DNA of 64,000 bases from Marinicella meishanensis (GCF_019931145.1 NZ_JAIOUV010000008.1:124001-188000), one strand, 5' to 3'; positions 51,279-60,467 are shown, numbered from the stretch's first letter. Notes: a model not told the origin generated them from the letters alone. Numbers and translations: made by a program.

Positions 51279-52949
51279 TCATTCACAAGGCTTGCCAACG
51301 ATTTTTTGAATGGGAATTGAACCCGATAAGTTTTCTGCGAAGATGTCGTATTTGACCAAGCCAAAATTACAATCGTAGAACTCGATTTCAATGGTTCCAT
51401 AGGAAGCGGGCTCTGAAACCTCCACCTGATTGGCCTGATCAAAAAAGCCACTTTTGACGTTTAAAATATCCAACCTGGCTTTGTTTCCTGAAAAATCACC
51501 ACTGGCTGCCAACCACCTTTGGTCCGTATGACCAACTGTGTTGTTGATCGCTGCCGATGATCCGGTTTGTTTGGATTGAAAAGTGAACCAAGTCATGAAA
51601 AACAAGTGCGACACTTCAATGTTAAATCCTCGACCACCGGAAATGGGGTTGAACCAATTGCCATTGATGGCATCGGTGATGATGAAATCATTGTTTGGTT
51701 TGTCATAATCAACCACATGCACTTTGAAGTAATCGATGTACCCTTCTTCATCGATCGCGGCAATGCTGAAATTTAAATTGCGGTATTGCTGGCTTGAGAC
51801 CGGGGGAACAGTCAGTACTTGTCCGTTCAATTTGAATTCAGATGGGGCGCCTATGAGTTGATACCTCAGGTTTCCACTCAGCCCCAATTCAACCAACTGA
51901 TGGGTTTGTGCCGCACCATTGATGACGAAAGATTTACCAGACACGGGGTAAAACCGGGGTGCATATTGGGTGGTTTCTTGCACCACAAAATGTTGCTGAT
52001 ATTGGCTGCCTTGGTCATTTTCAATCAGCAGTGTCCAAACACCTTTGGCCGCCTCCTCATTGACCATGAATGGCACAGCGTCCACATACCACCCATATCG
52101 ACGCTTGGTGCTCAAGGTGTAATTGCTGGTGTAGAATCTGTCGCCACTTGGATCCAATACAATCATTGTCAACTGATCTCCCACATTGCCTTGGAATTGA
52201 GCCCAAATGGCTATCATCGCTTCGTCTGAAGCGATACCAACAGGCTGTATCAATCGTTCTTTCAAAGGCACCAAGGGGCCAAATTGATACACACCCTGGA
52301 ACCCCATTTCTAAAGTCACTCCGGCATCCAGGACCCGCAAAGGATCATCCGATACATAGTCAATTTGATTTTCCCACAACCCTTCATGGGGATTACAATT
52401 GCCGGCAAACGGGTCCACCGCGTCACTGAAGTTCTGAGAATTGTTAACTTGAAAGTGGAGGTGAGGTATGGGTGTATTGCCTGAACTGGCGACATAACCC
52501 AATAGTTGGCCTTGCTCAACCCGATCACCCACTTGCACTGTGATGGAGTCTTTGCGCATGTGCCAATACAAAGCATATTGTCCGTCATCATGCCGAATCC
52601 AGACACCATTGCCTGTGCCATCGTAAGGTGGCCAAAAATTGCGGTCCGGTTGGTTGCTGGTTGCTGATGTCACGACCCCTGACTGGGCCGCAACCACCCC
52701 AACCTCTTGGTCTGAATCCCGAAAGGAGTTGACCGCCATGTCAGTGCCATGATGGCCATCATACCCATGTGTGGTTCCACAACTGTGGTCACGGAAAAAA
52801 TTGCTTGTTGGGTTTTGATCCATGTAATTTGAAATATAGGTTTTGTTGTGGATTTCATGGTTTAAAGGCCAAACCAAGGGTCCTTGAGCCAAAACAGAAC
52901 TGGATGCCAAGGCGAAAAAAATGATCATGGGGTTGAGTTTGTTGAACAT
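51279..52949 (-). CDS. Secreted M23 family metallopeptidase with shared C-terminal domain
   Basis: 556 residues. Signal peptide (MIIFFALASSSVLAQG), then an M23/LytM-type domain (about 30-190): zinc ligands in YDGHHGTDMAVNSF and IPHLHFQVNNSQ, plus YALYWHMRKDSI. A middle Ig-like region (about 200-400) follows. The C-terminal about 130 residues (INGNWFNPISGGRGFNIEVS, FFMTWFTFQSKQTG, RWLAASGDFSG, EFYDCNFGLVKYDI, GKPCE) match the domain of the NHL and metallo-hydrolase proteins. M23 enzymes cut peptidoglycan cross-links or Gly-rich proteins. ATG 52949 is chosen; longer in-frame N-termini lack a signal and run through the neighbour's terminator. Confidence 0.87.
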   Translation of the reverse strand: MFNKLNPMIIFFALASSSVLAQGPLVWPLNHEIHNKTYISNYMDQNPTSNFFRDHSCGTTHGYDGHHGTDMAVNSFRDSDQEVGVVAAQSGVVTSATSNQPDRNFWPPYDGTGNGVWIRHDDGQYALYWHMRKDSITVQVGDRVEQGQLLGYVASSGNTPIPHLHFQVNNSQNFSDAVDPFAGNCNPHEGLWENQIDYVSDDPLRVLDAGVTLEMGFQGVYQFGPLVPLKERLIQPVGIASDEAMIAIWAQFQGNVGDQLTMIVLDPSGDRFYTSNYTLSTKRRYGWYVDAVPFMVNEEAAKGVWTLLIENDQGSQYQQHFVVQETTQYAPRFYPVSGKSFVINGAAQTHQLVELGLSGNLRYQLIGAPSEFKLNGQVLTVPPVSSQQYRNLNFSIAAIDEEGYIDYFKVHVVDYDKPNNDFIITDAINGNWFNPISGGRGFNIEVSHLFFMTWFTFQSKQTGSSAAINNTVGHTDQRWLAASGDFSGNKARLDILNVKSGFFDQANQVEVSEPASYGTIEIEFYDCNFGLVKYDIFAENLSGSIPIQKIVGKPCE

Positions 52950-53115
52950 GTGAGCCTGAAACGTATTAATCACTTCGATCTTACGATCAGTCAGGCAAAT
53001 TCCTTTGTTGAAAACTTGGAAGAAGGGTGTTGTTTGTGTGTGAATCAGCGGCATAACCACCCAATTTGTAGCCAACTGATTGGTTTTGTGCTCAGAAGTG
53101 ACCAAAGATTGGAAC

Positions 53116-53142
53116 AAAAAAAGGGCACCTGAGTGCCCTTTT
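53116..53142 (-). terminator. Terminator of the second subtilase gene
   Basis: AAAAGGGCAC (53119-53128), CTGA loop, GTGCCCTTTT (53133-53142), with a seven-base A-run on the left giving U-run termination for minus-strand transcripts. It is 23 bp past the stop codon. An identical hairpin is at 46308-46333. Confidence 0.85.
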
Positions 53143-53165
53143 GATCCTTCCTAATGGTTTTCTCA

Positions 53166-55382
53166 TCACTGGAATTCGATGCTCCAGGAATCGATGTAGC
53201 CGGTGTCTTGGGCGGCGCGGTCTTTGACCCGGAGGCGCCATTCTCCCGACGCGCTGACGCTGGCCGCGTTGATGGTGGTGGTCTTGCTCAAGTTGTCCGC
53301 ACTGTCGTTGCTGTTGGTGCGGCTGTGCAAGGTGGCGGTGGCGCCATTGGGCGCAATCAAATCCACTTCCAAGTCACCACGCCAGGTGTGCACAATGGCA
53401 AACGACACTTCGACGGTGCCGGCATTGCCCGAACGGTTGACGTTGATCGAACTGGTGATGCCGGTGGCGTTGTTGTCCGGAATGTTGACGTTGCTGGTGT
53501 TTTGGAAGAAGTCTTGCTCAGACGACCCGGCGGTGTAACTGCCCACCAAGCTGACGCCCGAGTACGGATCATAGCCATGGATCATCACATGATAGGTACC
53601 GGCTTGCACATTGGTGATGTCACAGGTTTCGTTGTTACCGGTCAACCAGGGGCGACAATCACGCACCGACAAGGTCGGCTCGGCCCCATAACGCACATAC
53701 AGATCGGCATCGCCTGAGCCACCGCTGATGCTGAAACTCAAATCAGTCGCTCCAGCAGGCACTGCCAAAGTGAAACGGCGTTCGCTGCCATCAGCACCGG
53801 ACAAACCGGTCACGGCCACGCCGTTGGTCAACTCGGTGTCACCCGGTGGGGGTGGATCGGTGTCCAGTGAAGCAATTGCCGCAGCGGCATTGGCATAGCC
53901 CGCGCCACAAATCGAGGTGGTGCATTGGTGGTCTGACACATTGGCGAATGAGTCGGCCGTGTCTTTGATCACCTGTTCCACTTCGGCTGGGGTCAGGGTG
54001 CCATCAACCGATTTGATCAAGGCGGCCAAACCGGCCACATGGGGGGCGGCCATCGAGGTGCCCTGTGACCAATCATAGCTGTTGCTGCCAGGACTGGTGG
54101 TGCCCGTATTATAGGTCGACAGGATCATGTCGGTGGTGCGCACGGTGCCACCACGACAGTCACTGGCTGAAGTGGGCGCCGCATCGGTGATGGGGTCACA
54201 CAAATCGCCGCCGGGCGCGGTGATGTCAATCGCCGAACCAAAGTTGGAATAATACGCCCGAGAACCATCGCGGGCTCCGGCCGCCACCGAAATCACATTG
54301 GCACAGTTGCCCGGTGGGTAACCGTCACTGGAATTGTCGTTACCCGCGGCCACCACCACGGTGGCCCCGGCACTGACCGCGGCATTGATGGCACTGGCAT
54401 AGGTGCTGGAGCACGGTGATGGCACCGTTGAACCCAAACTCATGTTGATCACATCGGCTGGGTTGGGGTTGTTGGGCACGCCGCTGACTGACAGACCGGC
54501 CGCCCAGCGCACGCCATCGGCGATGTCAGACAGCGAACCACCACAGGTTCCCAACACCCGCACGGGCACCAGGTTGACATTCCAAGCCACACCGGCGACC
54601 CCACTGTTGTTGTCCGAAACCGCAGCCACGGTACCAGCCACGTGTGTCCCATGCCAAGATGAATCCTGGGCGGGATTGTCACCACATTGGTTTTCGGTGA
54701 CCCAATCACCCGGGTCCTGGGCGTTGCTGTCACGGCCATTGCCATCATTGGCCACCGAAGTGGACGAAATCATGTCGTATTCTCCAACCACATTACCGAC
54801 CAAGTCAGGATGCGGGCGATAGCCGGTGTCCAACACCGCCACAGTGACCGCGGTCGAACCGGTGGTTTCGTCCCAAGCACCAGGCAATTTCATGCCACCG
54901 ACCGAATTGGAATAGTGCCACTGTTCGTTGTAGCGCGAATCATTGGGGGTGCGGTAAGCGACCATCCAAGCATCGATTTCGGCGTATTCCACATCGTCGC
55001 GTTGGCTGATCTCATCCACCACCTTTTGTAAATCAGCCGTGGTGGCTTGTTGTTTCAAGTGCACCGTTAACACCTCGGCATCACCCGACATCATGCGTTT
55101 GAACGACAGGGGCACGCCCAGCGCTTTACTCAGTTGTGCGGTTTTGTTTGTGGCCTCCGCTGCTGAGGCTGATTTTTCACTGGCTTTGTACTTAACAATG
55201 ATGTTGCTAGCCAGGGGATGGGCCTCCGCGCCAAAAGCATGCAACGTGCTGCCTTGCACCGTCATCGGCGTCAGACTTGGGTGTGATAAATAATCAGGGT
55301 CATCCTGAGCCATGAGTTGGGTGCTGATTGCCGCACACAAGGAAAGCAGGACCGGTTTGGTCACCTGTTGTTTTTGAAACAT
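53166..55382 (-). CDS. Secreted S8 subtilase with PPC and P-domain
   Basis: 738 residues. Signal peptide (KPVLLSLCAAISTQLMAQ), I9-like propeptide (about 45-140), and catalytic domain with Asp185 (VAVLDTGYRPHPDL), His244 (SSWHGTHVAGTVAAVSD) and Ser443 (QGTSMAAPHVAGLAALIKS). A PPC domain follows (RRFTLAVPAGATDLSFSISG; GDADLYVRYG), then a proprotein-convertase P domain (GITSSINVNRSGNAGTVEVS; VKDRAAQDTGYIDSWSIEFQ). Both C-terminal domains are typical of extracellular peptidases of marine gammaproteobacteria and are often removed after secretion. The ATG at 55382 has GAGGAG 12 nt upstream. It lacks the DLIF-type tail of the first subtilase. Confidence 0.92.
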   Translation of the reverse strand: MFQKQQVTKPVLLSLCAAISTQLMAQDDPDYLSHPSLTPMTVQGSTLHAFGAEAHPLASNIIVKYKASEKSASAAEATNKTAQLSKALGVPLSFKRMMSGDAEVLTVHLKQQATTADLQKVVDEISQRDDVEYAEIDAWMVAYRTPNDSRYNEQWHYSNSVGGMKLPGAWDETTGSTAVTVAVLDTGYRPHPDLVGNVVGEYDMISSTSVANDGNGRDSNAQDPGDWVTENQCGDNPAQDSSWHGTHVAGTVAAVSDNNSGVAGVAWNVNLVPVRVLGTCGGSLSDIADGVRWAAGLSVSGVPNNPNPADVINMSLGSTVPSPCSSTYASAINAAVSAGATVVVAAGNDNSSDGYPPGNCANVISVAAGARDGSRAYYSNFGSAIDITAPGGDLCDPITDAAPTSASDCRGGTVRTTDMILSTYNTGTTSPGSNSYDWSQGTSMAAPHVAGLAALIKSVDGTLTPAEVEQVIKDTADSFANVSDHQCTTSICGAGYANAAAAIASLDTDPPPPGDTELTNGVAVTGLSGADGSERRFTLAVPAGATDLSFSISGGSGDADLYVRYGAEPTLSVRDCRPWLTGNNETCDITNVQAGTYHVMIHGYDPYSGVSLVGSYTAGSSEQDFFQNTSNVNIPDNNATGITSSINVNRSGNAGTVEVSFAIVHTWRGDLEVDLIAPNGATATLHSRTNSNDSADNLSKTTTINAASVSASGEWRLRVKDRAAQDTGYIDSWSIEFQ

Positions 55383-55617
55383 GATGAAATGTACTCCTCT
55401 TTTTTTGGTTGTAATTATGCATCGGATTGTAGGCCAAGCAGGGCCTGCTTTAATCCGAGCAACCATGCTGTCATGTCAATCCCGTTAAAAATGTGAAGGA
55501 ATTCACAAGATATTCAATCCAATGACTACTTTGGCTTTGAACGATTGATTTTTTGAATCACACCAGGATTTGATGGCGTCCACCATCGGCCGCATCCGCT
55601 GCAGTCGCTGTTTGATA

Positions 55618-55623
55618 TATAAT
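55618..55623 (+). promoter_or_regulatory. Candidate -10 box of nagZ
   Basis: Consensus TATAAT only 7 bp before the ATG at 55631. If it is used, the message would start at or very near that ATG (leaderless), or translation would begin at the in-frame ATG 55643. Confidence 0.4.
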
Positions 55624-55630
55624 CTGCGAC

Positions 55631-56686
55631 ATGACATACATCATGACCGGAATCGAAGGATTCGAACTCACCAAGCAAGACCTGCACAACCTCAACCACC
55701 CACTGACTTGTGGGGTGATCCTGTTCAAGCGCAATTTCCACAGTCACCCGCAACTGACGGCATTGATCCGCCAGATCCGTGCGTTGAAAGGCCAACAGTT
55801 CCTGCTGGCGGTGGATCAAGAAGGGGGACGGGTGGTCCGTTTTGGCTTGCCCTTCACGCAACTGCCGCCCTTGGGTTTGCTGGGCAAAACCTATGCCCAG
55901 GACCGTGACTGGGCCAAAACCCTGACCCACCTGCATGCCTGGTTGATGGCCAGCGAATTGCTCAGCGTCGGGGTGGACTTGAGTTTTGCCCCGGTGCTGG
56001 ATCTGGACAACGGCAGCGATGTGATTGGGGATCGTGCGTTTGCCACCGAACCCGATCTGGTCACTGAGCTGGGTGGCATCTATTGTGCGGGCATGCAAGC
56101 TGCGGGCATGAAAACCACCGCCAAACACTACCCGGGTCATGGCACCGTCAAAGCCGATTCGCATTTTGCATTGCCGCAGGATGACCGCCCCCGTGAAGCG
56201 CTGTTTGAACACGACATGCTGCCGTTCAGTCGCCTGATTCCGACTGGCTGCATCGATGCCATGATGTTGTCGCATGTGATTTACAACCAGGTGTGTGAAT
56301 TGCCGGCTGGTTACTCAGCCGTGTGGCAACAACAGATTTTGCGTCAGCAACAACAGTTCAAGGGGGTTTCGATCAGCGATGATTTGGGCATGAAAGCCGC
56401 CGAATGCGTGGGCGACATTCACCAAAGGTACCAGGCTTGTGTCTCCGCCGACATCGACTTGACCTTGGTTTGCGAAGCAGAATTGTGCACCGAATTGTAT
56501 TCAAACAATCGTTTGAAATATTTGCCCAACAACAAGCAAAAATTGCTTAAAATAATGCGCTTACAAGGCCACTCCACCTTGGACACCGGGCGTCCCTTTT
56601 GGGAACAAATGCGTTGGCAACAAGCCCGCAAAGCCTTGGTGACCTTATTGGCCCAGATTTCGGCAACACACAAAACACAGACATAA
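55631..56686 (+). CDS. nagZ: Beta-N-acetylhexosaminidase NagZ
   Basis: 351-residue GH3 enzyme of the cytoplasm that removes GlcNAc from anhydro-muropeptides in peptidoglycan recycling. Family marks are CGVILFKRNF, FLLAVDQEGGRVVRFG, the substrate loop KTTAKHYPGHGTVKADSHFA (catalytic Asp/His pair region) and VSISDDLGMKAA with the nucleophile Asp. Length is normal. The ATG at 55643 (MTGIEGFELT) is an alternative start, given the closeness of the TATAAT. Eight bp before fadH, so probably one transcript. Confidence 0.95.
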   Translation: MTYIMTGIEGFELTKQDLHNLNHPLTCGVILFKRNFHSHPQLTALIRQIRALKGQQFLLAVDQEGGRVVRFGLPFTQLPPLGLLGKTYAQDRDWAKTLTHLHAWLMASELLSVGVDLSFAPVLDLDNGSDVIGDRAFATEPDLVTELGGIYCAGMQAAGMKTTAKHYPGHGTVKADSHFALPQDDRPREALFEHDMLPFSRLIPTGCIDAMMLSHVIYNQVCELPAGYSAVWQQQILRQQQQFKGVSISDDLGMKAAECVGDIHQRYQACVSADIDLTLVCEAELCTELYSNNRLKYLPNNKQKLLKIMRLQGHSTLDTGRPFWEQMRWQQARKALVTLLAQISATHKTQT

Positions 56687-56694
56687 ACCGACCC

Positions 56695-58704
56695 ATGACA
56701 AACCAGCACTACCCGCACCTTTTCCAACCCCTGAAAGTGGGCAACAAAACCATCAACAACCGCGTGTTGATGGGCTCCATGCACACCGGCCTGGAAGACC
56801 GGCCGAAAAACTACCCCAAACTGGCCGAGTATTTCAAACAACGGGCTGCTGGTGAAGCCGGCATCATCGTCACCGGCGGCATCGCCCCCAACATCGCCGG
56901 CTGGGTTGGCCCGTTTTCTGGTTTTTTGAAATATGGTTTTCAGGTCAAACGACACCGCTTGGTGACCGAAGCAGTCCACAGCGTGGGTGGTTTGATCTGC
57001 ATGCAGATTTTGCACTCCGGACGCTATGGCTACCACCCGTTCAATGTGTCGGCCACCGACAAACAATCACCCATCACCCCATTCAAACCGAAAAAACTGA
57101 GCGACAAAAAAATCCACAAACAGATCAAGGATTTCGTCAATTGCGCACGCTTGGCACAAAAAGCCCACTACGATGGCGTGGAGATCATGGGTTCTGAAGG
57201 TTACCTGATCAACCAGTTCATTTCACCGCGCACCAATGACCGCGATGACGACTGGGGTGGCTCATATGAAAACCGCACCCGCTTTGCCTTGGAGATCGTT
57301 AAGCAAACCCGCGCTGCGGTGGGTGAGGACTTCATCATCATTTTTCGCTTGTCGATGTTGGAGCTGGTCAACAACGGTTCTTCCATCGATGAAGTGATTC
57401 GTCTCGCCCAAGATTTGGAGCAAGCCGGGGTCAGCATCATCAACACCGGCATCGGCTGGCACGAAGCCCGGGTGCCGACCATCGCCACCATGGTGCCCCG
57501 TGCCGGTTTTGCCTGGGTCACCGAGTTGATCAAACAAGCCGTCAGCGTGCCGCTGGTGACCACCAACCGCATCAACCACCCACAAGTGGCCGAGGACATC
57601 ATTGCTTCCGGCAAAGCCGACATGGTATCCATGGCGCGCCCTTTCTTGGCCGATCCTGAGCTGGTGAAAAAGTCCCGCTTAGGCCAAGCACAAGACATCA
57701 ACATCTGCATTGGCTGTAACCAAGCCTGCCTGGATCATGTGTTCAAAAACCAAATGGCCAGTTGTCTGGTCAACCCGGCCGCATGCCACGAGACCGAATT
57801 CGAAAAACAACCCACCCAAAAATCCAAAAACATTGCCGTGGTGGGCGCCGGTATGGCCGGTTTGTCTTGTGCCACCACCTTGGCTGAACGTGGTCACCAA
57901 GTGACCTTGTTTGAAGCATCTGACAAAATCGGCGGCCAATTCAATCTGGCCGCAGCCATTCCCGGCAAAGAAGAATTCGTCCACACCATCAACTACTTCA
58001 GTCATTTGTTGGACAAGCATGGCGTGACCTTGAAGTTGAACCACCCCGCCACCGCAAGCGATCTGGACGGTTTTGATGAGGTGGTGATCGCTTCGGGCGT
58101 GGTGCCACGGGTGCCAGGCATCGAAGGCATCGACCATGACAAAGTCATTTTATATCACGACCTGCTCAGCGGCCGCAAAAAGGCCGGTCATAAAGTGGCG
58201 GTCATTGGGGCCGGTGGCATCGGATTTGATGTGTCCGAGTACCTGTCGGTTGAAAACCCGGATCAAGCGCAAACCATTGATGAATTTTGTGCCGAATGGG
58301 GCATCGACCAATCGATCCAAGCCCCGGGCGGCTTGGTCAAGGCCCACGATGAAAAATCAGCCCGTGAAATCACCATGTTGCAACGCAAAACCAGCAAACC
58401 CGGCAAAGGCCTGGGCAAGACCACCGGCTGGATCCATCGACTGAGCTTGAAAAAGAAGGGGATCAAAACCCTCACTGGTGTTCAATACCACAAAATCGAT
58501 GACCAAGGCTTGCACATCACCGTCAAAGAACAGCCCCAGGTGCTTGACGTGGATCACGTGGTCATCTGTGCCGGTCAGTTGTCGAACAAAGACCTGTACC
58601 AAACCGACGACCATTTTCACATCATCGGCGGTGCCGATGTGGCCGCCGAATTGGACGCCAAGCGTGCCATCAAACAAGGCACCGAATTGGGCTTGAAACT
58701 TTAA
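56695..58704 (+). CDS. fadH: NADPH-dependent 2,4-dienoyl-CoA reductase
   Basis: 669 residues. The N-terminal OYE-type FMN barrel (FQPLKVGNKTINNRVLMGSM; GEAGIIVTGGIAP; EIMGSEGYLINQFISP) leads to a [4Fe-4S] site CIGCNQACLDHVF plus CLVNPAAC. The C-terminal FAD/NADPH half has VVGAGMAGLSCATTLAERGH, VTLFEASDKIGGQFNLA and VAVIGAGGIGFDVSEYL. It reduces dienoyl-CoA during degradation of unsaturated fatty acids. The four cluster cysteines match E. coli FadH in spacing. ATG 56695 begins the protein; a longer frame overlaps nagZ. Confidence 0.95.
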   Translation: MTNQHYPHLFQPLKVGNKTINNRVLMGSMHTGLEDRPKNYPKLAEYFKQRAAGEAGIIVTGGIAPNIAGWVGPFSGFLKYGFQVKRHRLVTEAVHSVGGLICMQILHSGRYGYHPFNVSATDKQSPITPFKPKKLSDKKIHKQIKDFVNCARLAQKAHYDGVEIMGSEGYLINQFISPRTNDRDDDWGGSYENRTRFALEIVKQTRAAVGEDFIIIFRLSMLELVNNGSSIDEVIRLAQDLEQAGVSIINTGIGWHEARVPTIATMVPRAGFAWVTELIKQAVSVPLVTTNRINHPQVAEDIIASGKADMVSMARPFLADPELVKKSRLGQAQDINICIGCNQACLDHVFKNQMASCLVNPAACHETEFEKQPTQKSKNIAVVGAGMAGLSCATTLAERGHQVTLFEASDKIGGQFNLAAAIPGKEEFVHTINYFSHLLDKHGVTLKLNHPATASDLDGFDEVVIASGVVPRVPGIEGIDHDKVILYHDLLSGRKKAGHKVAVIGAGGIGFDVSEYLSVENPDQAQTIDEFCAEWGIDQSIQAPGGLVKAHDEKSAREITMLQRKTSKPGKGLGKTTGWIHRLSLKKKGIKTLTGVQYHKIDDQGLHITVKEQPQVLDVDHVVICAGQLSNKDLYQTDDHFHIIGGADVAAELDAKRAIKQGTELGLKL

Positions 58705-58707
58705 CCC

Positions 58708-58867
58708 ATGGTTGGGTGGACTCCGCCCACCACAATGAAATCGTGCAGCCATACCTTGTCAATGATGGGCCAATCCCATCTCTGGATTGCCATCCTTTTT
58801 TGGGCTCTTCATCCTGTGCTCAAGCCCAAGATCAACCCATTGTGATGGGCGAAACCCAAGCCCCCAT
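58708..58867. repeat. Degenerate GGTGGGC/GATGGGC palindromic repeats
   Basis: Downstream of fadH lie TTGGGTGGACTCCGCCCACC (58712-58731) and GATGGGCGAAACCCAAGC (58844-58861). They resemble the cluster at 60863-60920 and look like copies of a second dispersed repeat family, distinct from the GTCAT/GGATCC family. Confidence 0.5.
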
Positions 58868-58878
58868 CGGCTTTGTGC

Positions 58879-58884
58879 TACAAT
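58879..58884 (+). promoter_or_regulatory. Candidate -10 box of the secreted pair
   Basis: TACAAT, 31 bp upstream of the proposed CTG start at 58910 and before the site AAAGG (58899-58903). No clear -35. Confidence 0.35.
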
Positions 58885-58909
58885 AATCACACGAGAACAA
58901 AGGTGTGTA

Positions 58910-59176
58910 CTGATCAAACAGATTTTTATTACCATTTTGATTGCTGCGGGCTTGTCATTGGGGCAAGCTCAAGTCAATGGCACGGCCAAGATTGAACGGC
59001 ATGTGATCGCCAATGGCGGAGGCCAGTCTGCTGGTGGCTCTGTGGCCGTGACCGGCACCATCGCACAACCAGCTGCCAATCAACTGAGCACCGCAGGCCC
59101 CTATGCTTTACAAGGTGGGTTTTGGTCTGAACACATGATCAGTGACGTGATATTTAAAACTGGCTTCGGGCCATGA
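58910..59176 (+). CDS. Small secreted protein with GGxW-type ending and no canonical start codon
   Basis: About 88 residues. Signal peptide IKQIFITILIAAGLSLGQAQ, then IERHVIANGGGQSAGGSVAV, TGTIAQPAANQLSTAGPYAL and QGGFW. This pattern is found in short extracellular proteins of unknown role. The end is DVIFKTGFGP, a tail shared with other secreted proteins here. No ATG, GTG or TTG lies at the right place. AAAGG at 58899-58903 is 6 nt before an in-frame CTG (58910) and 9 nt before ATC (58913), where an ATG would be expected. The nearest conventional in-frame start is a TTG at 58787, which puts about 40 non-signal residues in front. First gene of a pair with the TLDc protein, 7 bp apart. Confidence 0.6.
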   Translation: MIKQIFITILIAAGLSLGQAQVNGTAKIERHVIANGGGQSAGGSVAVTGTIAQPAANQLSTAGPYALQGGFWSEHMISDVIFKTGFGP

Positions 59177-59183
59177 AGCGGGG

Positions 59184-60467
59184 ATGAAAATGAAACATGT
59201 TATCCGTGGGTTATTCTGTTGGTTGTTGCTGCAACCTGTTCATGCCGATCCAGTCGGCACAGGATTTACCTACCAAGGTCAATTGACCATCAACGGGGCC
59301 ACCACCACCGGGGTCTACGACTTCAGTTTTGAATTGCATGACGCGGCGCAGTCTGGCCAGTCTTTGGGCCTGGTCATTGTCGAAGACTTGGCTGTCAACA
59401 ATTCCATTTTCACCACTGAGTTGGATTTTGGCGATGCCCCATTCATGGGCGAACAACTGTGGTTAGAAATTGGGGTGCGAGACGGTGGCAGTGTCGGTGG
59501 ATTCCAACAAATGCTGCCACGCCAAAAACTCAATGCCTCACCCTACGCCATCCAGTCCCAATTCATTGCTGATGATGCCGTGGGCAGCCTGCAAATTGTC
59601 GATGGCAGCATCGGTACAAGCGACATTGCCAACCAAAGCATCACCACCCCGCTGTTGGCAGACAGCGCGGTTGCAGCCAACCAACTGGCCAATGCCGCGG
59701 TGGGCACCAGCAAGCTGGAAAATGCCGCCGTGACCACAGTCAAAATAGCCGACGCCGCCATCACCCAAAGCAAATTGGCCGATGATGCAGTGGGCGCCGA
59801 TCAAGTCATGCCATCCGAAGTGCAGCTGCGGGTTGCCAACACATGTTCGGTCGGCAGCTTCATCCAAAGCATCAACCCAGACGGCAGTGTGGTGTGTGGC
59901 TCAGCCGAGCCGCCGGCCGAACCCATGGCTGGCAGTGTGTTGTTGTCACCAACCCAACAACAACAGCTCAACCGCTGGGCCGGTAATGAAAATCAATTGT
60001 GGCAACGGTGTTACCAGTTAACGGTTGATGGCGCCAGTTCAGCCACTTTTCATAGCCAGTGTGACAACCGTGGACCGTCGATCTCAATCATGCAAAAGTC
60101 CGACGGTCACTTATTTGGGGGTTACACCCAAAATTCCTGGTCAGGCTCCTTCGGATACCGAGGCCATGACCCGGCTTTTCTGTTTGTCTTGAACCCCACC
60201 ACTGAACGTTTTCCCTCGGGCTATTACTATGATCGCAGCACTTACAGCCACATCAATTACGGCACCACATTTGGCAACGGTCATGACATTTACATCAATA
60301 CTTCTATGCAACTGGCTTACTGTAACTTCCCCTATACCTATTCATGCGACGGGGTCAGCGGGGCTTCTCCCAACAACGCTTGCTCCCAACGACTGTGTGG
60401 CCTCAATGCTGGCGTTACTGTGAATGAAACTTTGACCGAACTGGAAGTGTGGATCATGCAGGAATGA
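59184..60467 (+). CDS. Secreted protein with pentad-repeat stalk and C-terminal TLDc-like domain
   Basis: 427 residues. Signal peptide (IRGLFCWLLLQPVHA), an N-terminal beta-domain (GTGFTYQGQLTINGATTTGV to about 120), then about 70 residues of imperfect five-residue repeats with small side chains (DDAVGSLQIVDGSIGTSDIA; AVAANQLANAAVGTSKL), as in fibre-like stalks. Residues about 270-427 resemble a TLDc domain: WQRCYQLTVDGASSATFHSQ, CDNRGPSISIMQKSDGHLFG, GYTQNSWSGSFGYRGHDPAF, and late GTTFGNGHDIYI. TLDc is best known from eukaryotic Oxr1 and TBC proteins, and its biochemical role is unsettled. ATG 59184 or 59190. Co-transcribed with the small secreted protein upstream. Confidence 0.72.
   Translation: MKMKHVIRGLFCWLLLQPVHADPVGTGFTYQGQLTINGATTTGVYDFSFELHDAAQSGQSLGLVIVEDLAVNNSIFTTELDFGDAPFMGEQLWLEIGVRDGGSVGGFQQMLPRQKLNASPYAIQSQFIADDAVGSLQIVDGSIGTSDIANQSITTPLLADSAVAANQLANAAVGTSKLENAAVTTVKIADAAITQSKLADDAVGADQVMPSEVQLRVANTCSVGSFIQSINPDGSVVCGSAEPPAEPMAGSVLLSPTQQQQLNRWAGNENQLWQRCYQLTVDGASSATFHSQCDNRGPSISIMQKSDGHLFGGYTQNSWSGSFGYRGHDPAFLFVLNPTTERFPSGYYYDRSTYSHINYGTTFGNGHDIYINTSMQLAYCNFPYTYSCDGVSGASPNNACSQRLCGLNAGVTVNETLTELEVWIMQE

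Noticed and set aside
55655-55680. tRNA T-arm-like sequence (GGATTCGAAC) on the minus strand
   Set aside because: It lies in the nagZ start (encoding Gly-Phe-Glu-Leu) and no acceptor, D or anticodon arms fit around it.
59184-60467. Phage tail fibre and prophage
   Set aside because: The stalk repeats look fibre-like, but there is a signal peptide and no phage gene lies nearby.
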